The translations under genes and the position numbers were made by a program. A stretch of 64,000 nt of DNA from Gordonia humi (lineage in GTDB: Bacteria > Actinomycetota > Actinomycetes > Mycobacteriales > Mycobacteriaceae): contig NZ_JACIFP010000001.1 of assembly GCF_014197435.1 (NCBI RefSeq), positions 2,852,001-2,916,000 of the forward strand, read 5' to 3'. Within the stretch, counting starts at the first letter, position 1. The number at the start of each line of letters is the position of its first letter. Below, one piece after another: positions 22,796-30,999 of the stretch. The notes below the pieces were generated by a model that was not told where the DNA came from, made no database searches, and saw only the letters and a program-made list of their open reading frames with translations.

Positions 22796-24016
22796 ATGGT
22801 GCAAGCTCATTATCTGGCGGGACTCGACCTGCGTGGACGCAGAGTGGTCGTCGTCGGCGGCGGCGGTGTCGCGCAGCGTCGGATCCCGAATCTCCTCGCG
22901 GCCGGGGCCGACGTCCATGTGATCGCGACCGATCCGACGCCCGCCGTCGAGTCCGAGCCCGCGATCACGGTGCACACCCGCGCCTACCGTGCCGGCGATC
23001 TCGACGGAGCGTGGTACGCGATCGCGTGCACCGACGATCCGGCGGTCAACGCCGCCGTCGTCGACGAGGCGATCGCCGCGCGGGTGTTCTGCGTGCGCGC
23101 CGACGACGGTGCGGCGGGTACCGCGGTCACCCCGGCGTCGGGACATCATCGAGACCTGCAGTTCGGTGTGCTGGCGGGCGGTGACCACCGTCGTTCGGCC
23201 GCGGCCCGGGCGGCGATCTCCGCCGCGTTCGCCGACGGGACCTCGCTCACGGTCGACGACGGAGCCCGGCACGCGCCGGGTGTCGCGTTGGTGGGCGGCG
23301 GGCCCGGCGCCGACGATCTGATCACGGTGCGCGGTCGCAGGCTGTTGGCCGAGGCGGATGTCGTCGTCGCCGATCGTCTGGCGCCGATCGGTCTGCTCGA
23401 CGAGCTCGGCCCGCACGTCGAGGTGGTCGACGCGGCGAAGGTGCCGTACGGGCGGGCGATGCGTCAAGAGACGATCAACGAGATCCTCGTCGACCGTGCC
23501 CGGGCGGGCAAGTTCGTCGTCCGCCTCAAGGGCGGCGACCCGTACGTCTACGGTCGCGGCTTCGAGGAGCTGCAGGCCTGCGTCGACGCCGGTGTTCCGG
23601 TGACGGTGGTGCCCGGAGTGACGAGTCCGATCTCGGCTCCGGAGCTGGCGGGCATTCCGGTGACGCACCGCGGTGTGGCCCACGAGTTCGTCGTCGTGTC
23701 CGGTCATGTCGCCCCCGACCACCCCGACTCGCTGACCGACTGGGGCGCGCTCGCGGCGCTGCGCGGGACCATCGTGCTGATGATGGCGGTCAAGCGGATC
23801 GACGCCTTCGCACAGGCGCTGCTCGACGGCGGGCGTCCCGGCGACACCCCTGTCGCGTTCATCGAGAACGCCTCTCGACCGGACCAGCGGCTGATCCGGG
23901 CCGACCTGGCGCACGCGGCCCGTACCGCGCGCGAGAAGAACCTGATCGCTCCGGCGATCGCGGTGATCGGCCCGGTCGCCGGCTTCACCGACGTCGATCG
24001 GGTGGTCGGATCGTGA
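22796..24016 (+). CDS. cysG: Siroheme synthase: precorrin-2 dehydrogenase / uroporphyrinogen-III C-methyltransferase
   Basis: A 406-residue fusion. Residues 1-150 form a Rossmann precorrin-2 dehydrogenase/ferrochelatase-like module (RRVVVVGGGGVAQRRIPNLL). From about 160 on is the SAM-dependent methyltransferase (VALVGGGPGADDLITVRG, RLKGGDPYVYGRG, VVPGVTSPISAPELAGIP), which makes precorrin-2, the branch point to siroheme and cobalamin. In M. tuberculosis cysG directly follows cobB; here a two-component system, the element and the desaturase separate them. Its stop overlaps the next start as GTGA. Confidence 0.95.
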   Translation: MVQAHYLAGLDLRGRRVVVVGGGGVAQRRIPNLLAAGADVHVIATDPTPAVESEPAITVHTRAYRAGDLDGAWYAIACTDDPAVNAAVVDEAIAARVFCVRADDGAAGTAVTPASGHHRDLQFGVLAGGDHRRSAAARAAISAAFADGTSLTVDDGARHAPGVALVGGGPGADDLITVRGRRLLAEADVVVADRLAPIGLLDELGPHVEVVDAAKVPYGRAMRQETINEILVDRARAGKFVVRLKGGDPYVYGRGFEELQACVDAGVPVTVVPGVTSPISAPELAGIPVTHRGVAHEFVVVSGHVAPDHPDSLTDWGALAALRGTIVLMMAVKRIDAFAQALLDGGRPGDTPVAFIENASRPDQRLIRADLAHAARTAREKNLIAPAIAVIGPVAGFTDVDRVVGS

Positions 24017-24462
24017 CCGCGCGCATCGTCGGCTGGGGCACCGGCGCGCTGCTGCTGGTGGCCGCCGTCCTCTCCTGGTTCATCGCACCGGTGATCACCG
24101 CGGTGCTCGTCGGCGCGGCCGTCGTCATGTCGGTCTGGCAGGTGTACCGGCGTCGCGCGGGGGTCCCGCCGCTCGAGCAGCCGACGTGGGTGACCATCAC
24201 CGTGCCGTGCACGTTCGGGGCGCTGGCCGTGATCGCGCTCAACGGCTGGATCTACCGGATCTCCGCGGACGCGGGCGGCGACGACACCAATGCGGGCACC
24301 CTCATCGGTCTCGGCGCCGGTGTGGTCGGCATGGCCGCCGCCTACGGGTACGGCCGCATCCGCGCGCAGAAGGCTCAGCTCGACGAGGTCGTCGATGTGG
24401 ATCTCGACGACGACGAGCCGGGCGAGTCCGACGAGGAGTGGTTCTTCCCGCAGGCGAAGTAG
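24013..24462 (+). CDS. Small membrane protein (149 aa)
   Basis: GTG 24013, overlapping the cysG stop by 4 bp. Four hydrophobic segments (GALLLVAAVLSWFIAPVI, TAVLVGAAVVMSVW, TVPCTFGALAVIALNGW, LIGLGAGVVGMAAAYG) precede a strongly acidic cytoplasmic-type tail (DEVVDVDLDDDEPGESDEEW). Coupled to cysG but no known role; family not recognised. Confidence 0.82.
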   Translation: MTARIVGWGTGALLLVAAVLSWFIAPVITAVLVGAAVVMSVWQVYRRRAGVPPLEQPTWVTITVPCTFGALAVIALNGWIYRISADAGGDDTNAGTLIGLGAGVVGMAAAYGYGRIRAQKAQLDEVVDVDLDDDEPGESDEEWFFPQAK

Positions 24463-24536
24463 GCCGAGCCCGGCGCGGGCCCGGCTCGCTCCGGCGACGC
24501 GGTAGCGTCGAACGGAAGCGGGCGAAGGGAGACGAT

Positions 24537-25127
24537 GTGCCCCAGATGCCGGTGACGTTCCGACCTGCGACACAGGACGTGTTCGACGACGTCGAGACGA
24601 TGCTGGGACCCAAACGCAGACCGGACGCGGTCGCGTGCTGGTGTCTCACGTACCGTCTCGGATTCGGCGAATCGTCGGTGCTCGACGCGGCCGCACGTCG
24701 TCGCACCGTGCACGAGATGTGCGGGCAGCACCCGGAACCGGGGATCCTCGGGTACCTCGACGGCGAGGTCGTGGGCTGGGCGGGCGTCGCGCGTCGGAGC
24801 CGAGTCCACGGACTCGACGACGAGGCCGCGTATCCGGCGGTCGCAGCGGGAGATCCGTGGACGATCTTCTGCGTCAGGACACGCGGCGGACGCCGTCGGA
24901 AGGGCATCGGACAGCAGCTCCTGCACGGTGCGATCGACTTCGCTCGCGGACACGGCGCCGACATCGTCGCCGCCTATCCGGTCGACCCGGCGGAGCGCGT
25001 CAGCCCGATCCTGGCCTACCCGGGCGTCCGCGCCATGTACGAGCGGGAGGGGTTCATCGAGGTCGCGCCGGCCGCGCCGGTGCCCGGCGGTCCCTCACGC
25101 GTCGCCATGGTCCTCGACCTGCGGTGA
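24537..25127 (+). CDS. GNAT-family N-acetyltransferase
   Basis: 196 residues from GTG 24537, preceded by GAAGGGAG. The longer frame upstream overlaps the previous gene and is rejected. The acetyl-CoA loop is RTRGGRRRKGIGQQLLHGAI and the C-terminal GNAT strand is MYEREGFIEV. The N-terminal CWCLTYRLGFG resembles a GNAT subgroup annotated in actinobacteria. Substrate unknown. Confidence 0.85.
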   Translation: MPQMPVTFRPATQDVFDDVETMLGPKRRPDAVACWCLTYRLGFGESSVLDAAARRRTVHEMCGQHPEPGILGYLDGEVVGWAGVARRSRVHGLDDEAAYPAVAAGDPWTIFCVRTRGGRRRKGIGQQLLHGAIDFARGHGADIVAAYPVDPAERVSPILAYPGVRAMYEREGFIEVAPAAPVPGGPSRVAMVLDLR

Positions 25128-25170
25128 CCGGCCGTGTCGGCGGGACCGGGTGTGTCGGGATGGCCCGCCC

Positions 25171-25920
25171 TCAGCCCTGCGTCACCACGGTGATCTCGAT
25201 CGGCGAGGTGACCTCCACCCGCTGGCCTGCGTCCGAGAGGACCGCGGCCAGGGCGTTCACATCGCGCACGTTTCGACGCGTCCGGACCAACTCGTGGGCG
25301 ACGAGGCCCTTGTAGTGCTTGTTGAAGTGGCTGACCACCTTGCGGCCGCCGTCCGCGAACTCGGTCACCACCGTCGCGGTGACCGCTCCGGAGACCGGGC
25401 CGAGCTTCTGGTAGACGCCCGAGCGCAGATCCACCACGAAGTCGTCGACCGCGTCCAAGGCGGGGGACAGCACGGGCTTCCACGTCGCCCCCAGGGTTCC
25501 GAAGCCGGGCAGCTTGGATCCGCCGGACAGCCGGTACGCCGGAATCAGGTCGGCGGCCGAGACGACGCCGAACAGGGCTGAGCCGATCATCAGCCGATCG
25601 GCGGCCTTGGCCTTCGACGCACGCGTCATGCCGGGGTAGTCGAGCGCGTCGTAGAGGACGCCGGTGTAGCGGGTGATCGCCGGCCGGGTGGGCGAGGTGA
25701 ACAGCTCGGCGTTGCGGGCGACCTCGGAGATCGCCGCATCGGTCGTGCCCAGCCCGAGGGCCTCCCGGGACGCCTCCACATTGCCGGAGAGGTCGACCAG
25801 AGCGTCGGCGATGCGGCGCCGGACCCCGTTGAGTTCGGGCAGCGACAGCCCGTCGAGGTCGAGCGGGGCCGACGACCCGCCGTCGGACTTGGTCTCAGAG
25901 GGAGGCAGGATCACCAGCAC
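25171..25920 (-). CDS. yaaA: Peroxide stress protein YaaA (DUF328)
   Basis: 249 residues starting [15 protein letters not shown], the hallmark of YaaA proteins, which lower free iron during peroxide stress in E. coli and bind DNA. Other family landmarks: [33 protein letters not shown] and the C-terminal [16 protein letters not shown]. Convergent to the GNAT gene and divergent from proS. Confidence 0.93.
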   Translation of the reverse strand: MLVILPPSETKSDGGSSAPLDLDGLSLPELNGVRRRIADALVDLSGNVEASREALGLGTTDAAISEVARNAELFTSPTRPAITRYTGVLYDALDYPGMTRASKAKAADRLMIGSALFGVVSAADLIPAYRLSGGSKLPGFGTLGATWKPVLSPALDAVDDFVVDLRSGVYQKLGPVSGAVTATVVTEFADGGRKVVSHFNKHYKGLVAHELVRTRRNVRDVNALAAVLSDAGQRVEVTSPIEITVVTQG

Positions 25921-25968
25921 GCGACCACCCTAACGAACGGTCGGACCGGCGAACTAAGCTGGTACATC

Positions 25969-27711
25969 GTGATCACACGCATGTCCGACCTGTTCCTCCG
26001 CACCCTCCGAGACGATCCCGCCGACGCCGAGGTGCCGAGCCACAAGCTGCTCGTGCGCGCCGGCTACATCCGTCGCAGCGCACCCGGGGTCTACGCGTGG
26101 CTGCCGTTGGGGCTCAAGGTGTTCCGCAACGTCGAGAACCTCGTCCGCGCGGAGATGGACGCGATGGGCGCGCAGGAGATCCTGCTGCCCGCGCTGCTGC
26201 CGCGTGATCCGTACGACGCCACCGGCCGGTGGACCGAATACGGTCCCAACCTGTTCCGGCTCAAGGACCGCAAGGGCAACGACATGCTCCTCGGTCCCAC
26301 CCACGAGGAGATCTTCACACAGCTGGTCAAGGGCGAGTACAGCTCGTACAAGGACCTGCCGGTTATCCTGTACCAGGTGCAGACCAAGTACCGCGATGAG
26401 GAACGGCCCCGCGCGGGTCTGCTCCGCGGACGCGAGTTCGTGATGAAGGACTCGTACTCCTTCGACCTCGACGACGACGCGCTGCAGGTCTCCTATGACA
26501 AGCATCGGGCCGCATACCAGCGAATCTTCGACCGGCTCGGCGTCGAGTACGTCATCGTCAAAGCGACCGCGGGCGCGATGGGCGGCAGCAGGTCCGAAGA
26601 GTTCCTCGCCGTCTGTGAGGTCGGCGAGGACACCTTCGTCCGCAGCACCGAGTCCGATTACGCCGCCAACGTCGAAGCCGTCGAGACGATCGTGCCCGAC
26701 GCGCTGCCGATCGACGGCCTCCCCGCGGCCGTCTCCCACGAGACCGGCGACACGCCGACCATCGACTCCCTCGTCGAATGGGCCAACGCGACCCTGGACG
26801 GCGAGTACACGGCGGCCGACACCCTCAAGAACGTGATGGTCAAGATCCGCAAGCCCGGCGGCGAGTGGGAGATCACCGCGATCGGCGTTCCCGGGGACCG
26901 CGAGGTGGACTTCAAACGTCTCGAAGCGTCGGTCGAGCCCAGCGAGGTGGAACTGCTCGACGAGTCGGACTTCGCGAAGAACCCGGCACTGGTCAAGGGG
27001 TACATCGGGCCCAAGGGAGTCCAGGGCGCCGAGTTCACCTACCTCGTCGACCCGCGCGTGGTGGACGGCACCTCCTGGATCACCGGCGCCGACGAGAAGG
27101 GCCGCCACTACGTGAATCTCGTCGTCGGACGCGACTTCACGCCCGACGGCGTGATCGAGGCCGCGCAGGTGCGCGACGGCGACCCGTCGCCCGACGGCGC
27201 GGGCGTCCTCGAATCGGCCAAGGGCATCGAGATCGGTCACATCTTCCAACTCGGCCGCAAGTACACCGACGCCTTCGAACTCGACGTGCTCGGCGAGAAC
27301 GGCAAGCCGGTCCGCGTCACGATGGGCTCGTACGGTCTCGGCGTCTCCCGCATGGTGGCCGTGCTCGCCGAACAGATGCACGACGAGAAGGGTCTGCGCT
27401 GGCCCCGTGAGGTGGCTCCGTTCGACGTCCACCTCGTCATCGCCAACAAGGACGACGCCGCGATCGCCGGTGCGCACCAGCTCGCCGACCTGCTCGACGC
27501 GGCCGGACTCCAGGTGCTCCTCGACGACCGCAAGGCCTCGCCCGGCGTCAAGTTCAAGGATTCGGAGCTGCTCGGCATGCCGATCGTGGTGGTCGTCGGA
27601 CGCGGATGGGCCAACGGGACCGTCGAGATCCGCGACCGCTTCACCGGTGAGGCGACGGAGGTCGCCGTCGACGGTGCCGCCGACGCCGTCGTCGCGACCG
27701 TGCGAGGCTGA
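25969..27711 (+). CDS. proS: Prolyl-tRNA synthetase (bacterial type)
   Basis: 580 residues from GTG 25969 ([20 protein letters not shown]). Class II synthetase with motif 1-2 region ([38 protein letters not shown]), the bacterial editing insertion (about 230-390), motif 3 ([20 protein letters not shown]) and a C-terminal anticodon-binding domain ([20 protein letters not shown]). Full length. Same position as in M. tuberculosis (between cysG and the rimP operon). Confidence 0.97.
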   Translation: MITRMSDLFLRTLRDDPADAEVPSHKLLVRAGYIRRSAPGVYAWLPLGLKVFRNVENLVRAEMDAMGAQEILLPALLPRDPYDATGRWTEYGPNLFRLKDRKGNDMLLGPTHEEIFTQLVKGEYSSYKDLPVILYQVQTKYRDEERPRAGLLRGREFVMKDSYSFDLDDDALQVSYDKHRAAYQRIFDRLGVEYVIVKATAGAMGGSRSEEFLAVCEVGEDTFVRSTESDYAANVEAVETIVPDALPIDGLPAAVSHETGDTPTIDSLVEWANATLDGEYTAADTLKNVMVKIRKPGGEWEITAIGVPGDREVDFKRLEASVEPSEVELLDESDFAKNPALVKGYIGPKGVQGAEFTYLVDPRVVDGTSWITGADEKGRHYVNLVVGRDFTPDGVIEAAQVRDGDPSPDGAGVLESAKGIEIGHIFQLGRKYTDAFELDVLGENGKPVRVTMGSYGLGVSRMVAVLAEQMHDEKGLRWPREVAPFDVHLVIANKDDAAIAGAHQLADLLDAAGLQVLLDDRKASPGVKFKDSELLGMPIVVVVGRGWANGTVEIRDRFTGEATEVAVDGAADAVVATVRG

Positions 27712-27738
27712 CGCCCGCATCGGATTCGCCTCATCCGG

Positions 27739-27774
27739 CGACATCCGCGGCACTCCCGAATCGAGCGGATGTCG
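27739..27774. terminator. Hairpin between convergent proS and ferritin-like gene
   Basis: CGACATCCGC (27739-27748) pairs with GCGGATGTCG (27765-27774) across a 16-base loop, in the 130-bp gap between two convergent genes. A second short pair (CCGCGG twice, about 27783-27802) lies downstream. Likely bidirectional stop signal; no U-run. Confidence 0.45.
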
Positions 27775-27841
27775 TCGGCTGCCGCGGATGGATCACAGCC
27801 GCGGCTGGATCACGGACAGGCGGCCGGCGGTGTCGAGACGG

Positions 27842-28276
27842 CTACGACTGCGGTGTCCCCGGCAGCGCGACCGTCGCCGGCGACAGACCGGCCGCCGCAC
27901 GCCAGAATGCGATGTGCCGCGCGCAGTCGGTGAGCCCGTCGAGACCGAGTCGGCGGACCTTCCCGTCGTCGGCCTGTTCGACGAGCGCCCGATAAGCCAC
28001 CGCGCAGGTCTGCTCGGCCTGCAGGAGCGCCTTGATCGCTGACTTGTCGTCAGTCACCTCGAACGGCAGCGTGTACCCGGCGGCGGGCACCTCCTGCGCG
28101 ACGCCGGCGGCCGCGAGGGCGGCGTTGAGCGCATCGCGACGGGTCCGGTGCGCGGCGATGTACTCGGCGACCGCCGCACGGTCGTCGTTCGCGGCGAAGG
28201 CGGTGGTCAGACCGTAGGTGAAGATCGCGGCCGACTCGGCGTCGGCGGCTGTGGTCAGGGCGTCGTTCTGGGTCAT
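27842..28276 (-). CDS. DUF4439 ferritin-like protein
   Basis: 144 residues, mostly four helices: DAESAAIFTYGLTTAF, VAEYIAAHRTRRDALNAAL, ALLQAEQTCAVAYRAL, ARHIAFWRAAAG. Glu and His residues are spaced along them as in ferritin-like DUF4439 proteins of actinobacteria, though metal binding is not proven. Overlaps the upstream lipoprotein gene by ATGA. Corresponds in position to the M. tuberculosis genes between proS and rimP. Confidence 0.83.
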   Translation of the reverse strand: MTQNDALTTAADAESAAIFTYGLTTAFAANDDRAAVAEYIAAHRTRRDALNAALAAAGVAQEVPAAGYTLPFEVTDDKSAIKALLQAEQTCAVAYRALVEQADDGKVRRLGLDGLTDCARHIAFWRAAAGLSPATVALPGTPQS

Positions 28277-28761
28277 GCGAGCTGGACCTCCGCGAGAGTC
28301 GTGCAGGACGCCGAGACCGAGGCCAGCAGACCCGCCACGAACTCGGTATGGGCCACCGCGTCCGCGCCGGCGGACCGCGCCGACGCGGTCAGTGCCTCGC
28401 GCAGGGCGTCGACGGTCGACAGACGGTTCTCGGCGGGGACCGCGATCTGCTCGGCGGACGACGAGTGCACCCTGTCGATCTCGTCACGCAACGCCGTTGC
28501 GTGCTCCTTGCGCTGAGCGGCGATCACCTCGAGCGCGGCGGTGTACTCGGTCAGCCGGGGAGCCAACGATTCGGCGGCGCGCTGCTGGCGCAGGGCGGCC
28601 TCCACGTGCGGAACAAGCATGTCCGCGAGGTCGCGGGCCTCGTCGGTCGTCGGGCCGCAGGCGGTGGCCGCGGCACCGACCGCCAACGCCGCGGGCAGCA
28701 CGAGGGCGCCGCGCAGCACGGTGCGCCGGGATGGATACGGGTCAGGGCGGAGGGCGGTCAC
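28273..28761 (-). CDS. Putative lipoprotein with twin-arginine-like signal
   Basis: 162 residues from GTG 28761. The signal region is YPSRRTVLRGALVLPAALAV with lipobox AATAC and Cys near residue 40, so a surface lipoprotein, possibly Tat-exported. The mature part is helical (DLADMLVPHVEAALRQQRAA, HATALRDEIDRVH). Coupled to the ferritin-like gene, suggesting a joint envelope role. Function unknown. Confidence 0.8.
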   Translation of the reverse strand: MTALRPDPYPSRRTVLRGALVLPAALAVGAAATACGPTTDEARDLADMLVPHVEAALRQQRAAESLAPRLTEYTAALEVIAAQRKEHATALRDEIDRVHSSSAEQIAVPAENRLSTVDALREALTASARSAGADAVAHTEFVAGLLASVSASCTTLAEVQLA

Positions 28762-28792
28762 GTCGTCGAATTCTGCCAGTGCCGCCGATCGA

Positions 28793-28798
28793 CTACAC
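28793..28798 (+). promoter_or_regulatory. Possible -10 box (TACACT) for the rimP-nusA-infB operon
   Basis: TACACT follows GATCGAC in the gap between the divergent lipoprotein gene and rimP, 90 bp before the rimP ATG. It fits actinobacterial -10 elements (TAnnnT). No clear -35 is visible. Confidence 0.35.
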
Positions 28799-28887
28799 TC
28801 AGCAGGCCTGATCGACCGGCGTGTCGCACCTGACGTGCACGCTCCGATCGCATCGACCGCCACCGACGACGAGGAGACATCCCGCCC

Positions 28888-29439
28888 ATGATCAGCGATA
28901 AGGCCGAGGCCGTCGGGCTCGTCGTCGACCCGATCATCACCGCGTCCGGATACGACCTCGAAGAGCTCCTGATCCTCACCCCGCCCGGACGGCGAGACGT
29001 GCGGATCGTCGTCGATCGCGACGAGGGCGCCGATCTCGACGCCATCGCCGAACTCAGCCGTGACCTCGGCGACGCGCTCGAAGCGGCGGGCACGATGGGG
29101 GAGCAGCCCTACGACCTCGAGGTCACCACCCCCGGCATCGGTCGACCGCTGACCCGCACCCGCCACTGGCGGCGGGCCGTCGGGCGCCTCGCGAAGGTCG
29201 ACTGCGTGATCGACGGGGAGCACACCAGCCTCGTGGCGCGGGTCGGTCGCCTCGTCGGGGACACCGTGACCCTCGTCAAGGCCGACAAGGGACGACTCAG
29301 CGTCGTCGACCTCGCACTCGGCGATGTCGAGAAGGCCGTCGTCGACGTCGACTTCCGCAGGCCGGGGGAAGCGGAGCTGCGCGCCTGCGGCCTCGACGAC
29401 GACGAGATCGCCCGTCGTCGCGCACCCGCCGAGATCTGA
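28888..29439 (+). CDS. rimP: Ribosome maturation factor RimP
   Basis: 183 residues. Helps 30S subunit maturation. The N-terminal alpha/beta domain holds [20 protein letters not shown] and the family stretch [20 protein letters not shown]; a C-terminal SH3-like domain follows. Start ATG 28888 with GAGGAG about 15 bp before. First gene of rimP-nusA-ylxR-infB-rbfA. Confidence 0.95.
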   Translation: MISDKAEAVGLVVDPIITASGYDLEELLILTPPGRRDVRIVVDRDEGADLDAIAELSRDLGDALEAAGTMGEQPYDLEVTTPGIGRPLTRTRHWRRAVGRLAKVDCVIDGEHTSLVARVGRLVGDTVTLVKADKGRLSVVDLALGDVEKAVVDVDFRRPGEAELRACGLDDDEIARRRAPAEI

Positions 29440-29486
29440 CGATCGACTACACAACTCAACGAGACAAGCGAATAGGAGTCCCAGCC

Positions 29487-30575
29487 ATGCACATCGACAT
29501 CAACGCTCTCCGGCTGATCGAAGCCGACAAGGGAGTCTCGATCGACACGGTCATCACCGCGATCGAGACCGCGCTGCTGACCGCCTACCGTCACACCGAC
29601 GGATTCGAGCCGCACGCACGCATCGATGTGGACCGCAAGACCGGGGCCGTCCGCGTCATGGCGCAGGAGATCGACGGCGACGGCAACCTCGTCCACGAGT
29701 GGGACGACACCCCCGAGGGATTCGGTCGGATCGCCGCGACCACCGCGCGGCAGGTGATCCTGCAGCGTCTGCGCGACGCCGAGAACGAGAAGACCTACGG
29801 CGATCTCGTCGCCCACGAGGGCGAAGTGGTCGGGGGCGTGGTCCAGGCCGACGCACGACTGAACGCCAAGGGCATCATCGTCGTCCAGATCGGAACCGAC
29901 GCCAACGCCACCGAGGGCATCATCCCGCCCGTCGAACAGGTGCCCGGCGAGACCTACCGCCACGGCGACCGCATCAAGTGCTATGTGGTGGGCGTGGCGC
30001 GCGGCCCCCGCGGCCCGCAGATCACGCTCTCGCGCACCCACCCGAACCTCGTCCGCAAGCTGTTCTCGCTCGAGGTCCCGGAGATCGCGGACGGCTCCGT
30101 GGAGATCGTCGCCGTCGCACGCGAGGCCGGGCACCGCTCCAAGATCGCCGTGCACACCGGCGTCGACGGCCTCAACGCCAAGGGCGCCTGCATCGGCCCG
30201 ATGGGCCAGCGCGTCCGCAACGTGATGAGCGAGCTCTCGGGGGAGAAGATCGACATCATCGACTACGCCGCCGACCCCGCCGTGTTCGTCGGCAACGCGC
30301 TCTCCCCGGCGAAGGTGTTGTCGGTCACGGTGATCGACCGCGAGACCAGCGCCGCCCGGGTGATCGTCCCCGACTACCAGCTGTCGCTGGCGATCGGCAA
30401 GGAGGGGCAGAACGCCCGGTTGGCCGCGCGGCTGACCGGCTGGCGCATCGACATCCGGTCCGATTCGGGCGACGGCGGCCCGCGCGCCGACACCGCGCCC
30501 ACTGAGGGAGTCGTCACAGAAGGCGACGTCGTCGACGGCGGCGTGACAGCGCACCCCTCCGATGAGTTAGACTGA
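29487..30575 (+). CDS. nusA: Transcription termination/antitermination factor NusA
   Basis: 362 residues, the short actinobacterial form without C-terminal acidic repeats. Domains: N-terminal RNAP-binding (1-125), S1 (about 125-200, [15 protein letters not shown]), KH1/KH2 (about 230-340, [20 protein letters not shown] and [19 protein letters not shown]). Start ATG 29487 with a nearby AGGAG. It acts at pauses and in rRNA antitermination. Confidence 0.97.
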   Translation: MHIDINALRLIEADKGVSIDTVITAIETALLTAYRHTDGFEPHARIDVDRKTGAVRVMAQEIDGDGNLVHEWDDTPEGFGRIAATTARQVILQRLRDAENEKTYGDLVAHEGEVVGGVVQADARLNAKGIIVVQIGTDANATEGIIPPVEQVPGETYRHGDRIKCYVVGVARGPRGPQITLSRTHPNLVRKLFSLEVPEIADGSVEIVAVAREAGHRSKIAVHTGVDGLNAKGACIGPMGQRVRNVMSELSGEKIDIIDYAADPAVFVGNALSPAKVLSVTVIDRETSAARVIVPDYQLSLAIGKEGQNARLAARLTGWRIDIRSDSGDGGPRADTAPTEGVVTEGDVVDGGVTAHPSDELD

Positions 30576-30578
30576 TCT

Positions 30579-30896
30579 GTGGCTCCTCGATGCTCGACCG
30601 TGCCGATCCGCACGTGCATCGGATGCCGACGTCGTGACCTCGCAACCAGTCTGGTGCGGGTCGTCGCGCGTCCGGTGTCCGAGAACAGGCGGATCGTGGC
30701 GGTGGACGCGGACAGGAGGCTGCCGGGACGAGGCGCCTGGCTGCATCCGGACTCCGACTGCGTGTCGGCGGCGGTGCGGCGGAGGGCGTTCGGTTCGGCG
30801 CTACGGGACCGCGGTCTCACCGTGGCCCCAGACGACCTCACCGATCTGATCGGCGAGATCACTCCAGACGATCCCGTAGGGGATCAGGACAGGTAG
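30579..30896 (+). CDS. ylxR: YlxR-family RNA-binding protein
   Basis: 105 residues from GTG 30579, 3 bp after nusA. The YlxR signature [10 protein letters not shown] lies near residue 11, followed by [23 protein letters not shown] typical of the family's RNA-binding face. It is conserved between nusA and infB in many bacteria. Confidence 0.93.
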   Translation: MAPRCSTVPIRTCIGCRRRDLATSLVRVVARPVSENRRIVAVDADRRLPGRGAWLHPDSDCVSAAVRRRAFGSALRDRGLTVAPDDLTDLIGEITPDDPVGDQDR

Positions 30897-30950
30897 CAGA
30901 AGACTATGAGCACACCGTGAAGTCTCCACGATGAGCACGTTGACCGAATA

Positions 30951-30995
30951 AATCGAGGTCGAAGCGGGAAGCCCGCTCGACCTCCAAGTGAGGAG
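30951..30995 (+). promoter_or_regulatory. Hairpin abutting the infB ribosome-binding site
   Basis: GAGGTCGA (30955-30962) pairs with TCGACCTC (30977-30984), and GCGGG with CCCGC inside it, ending 5 bp before the AGGAG ribosome site (30991-30995) of infB. Just upstream are two tiny reading frames starting ATGAGCAC (30906 and 30931; the second reads MSTLTE-stop). This could be a translational or attenuation control. Confidence 0.4.
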
Positions 30996-30999
30996 AGCA

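Noticed and set aside
25954..27753. 599-codon open frame antisense to proS
   Set aside because: High-GC DNA leaves the opposite frame open; the sense strand encodes a canonical prolyl-tRNA synthetase and the antisense product is low-complexity with no domain.
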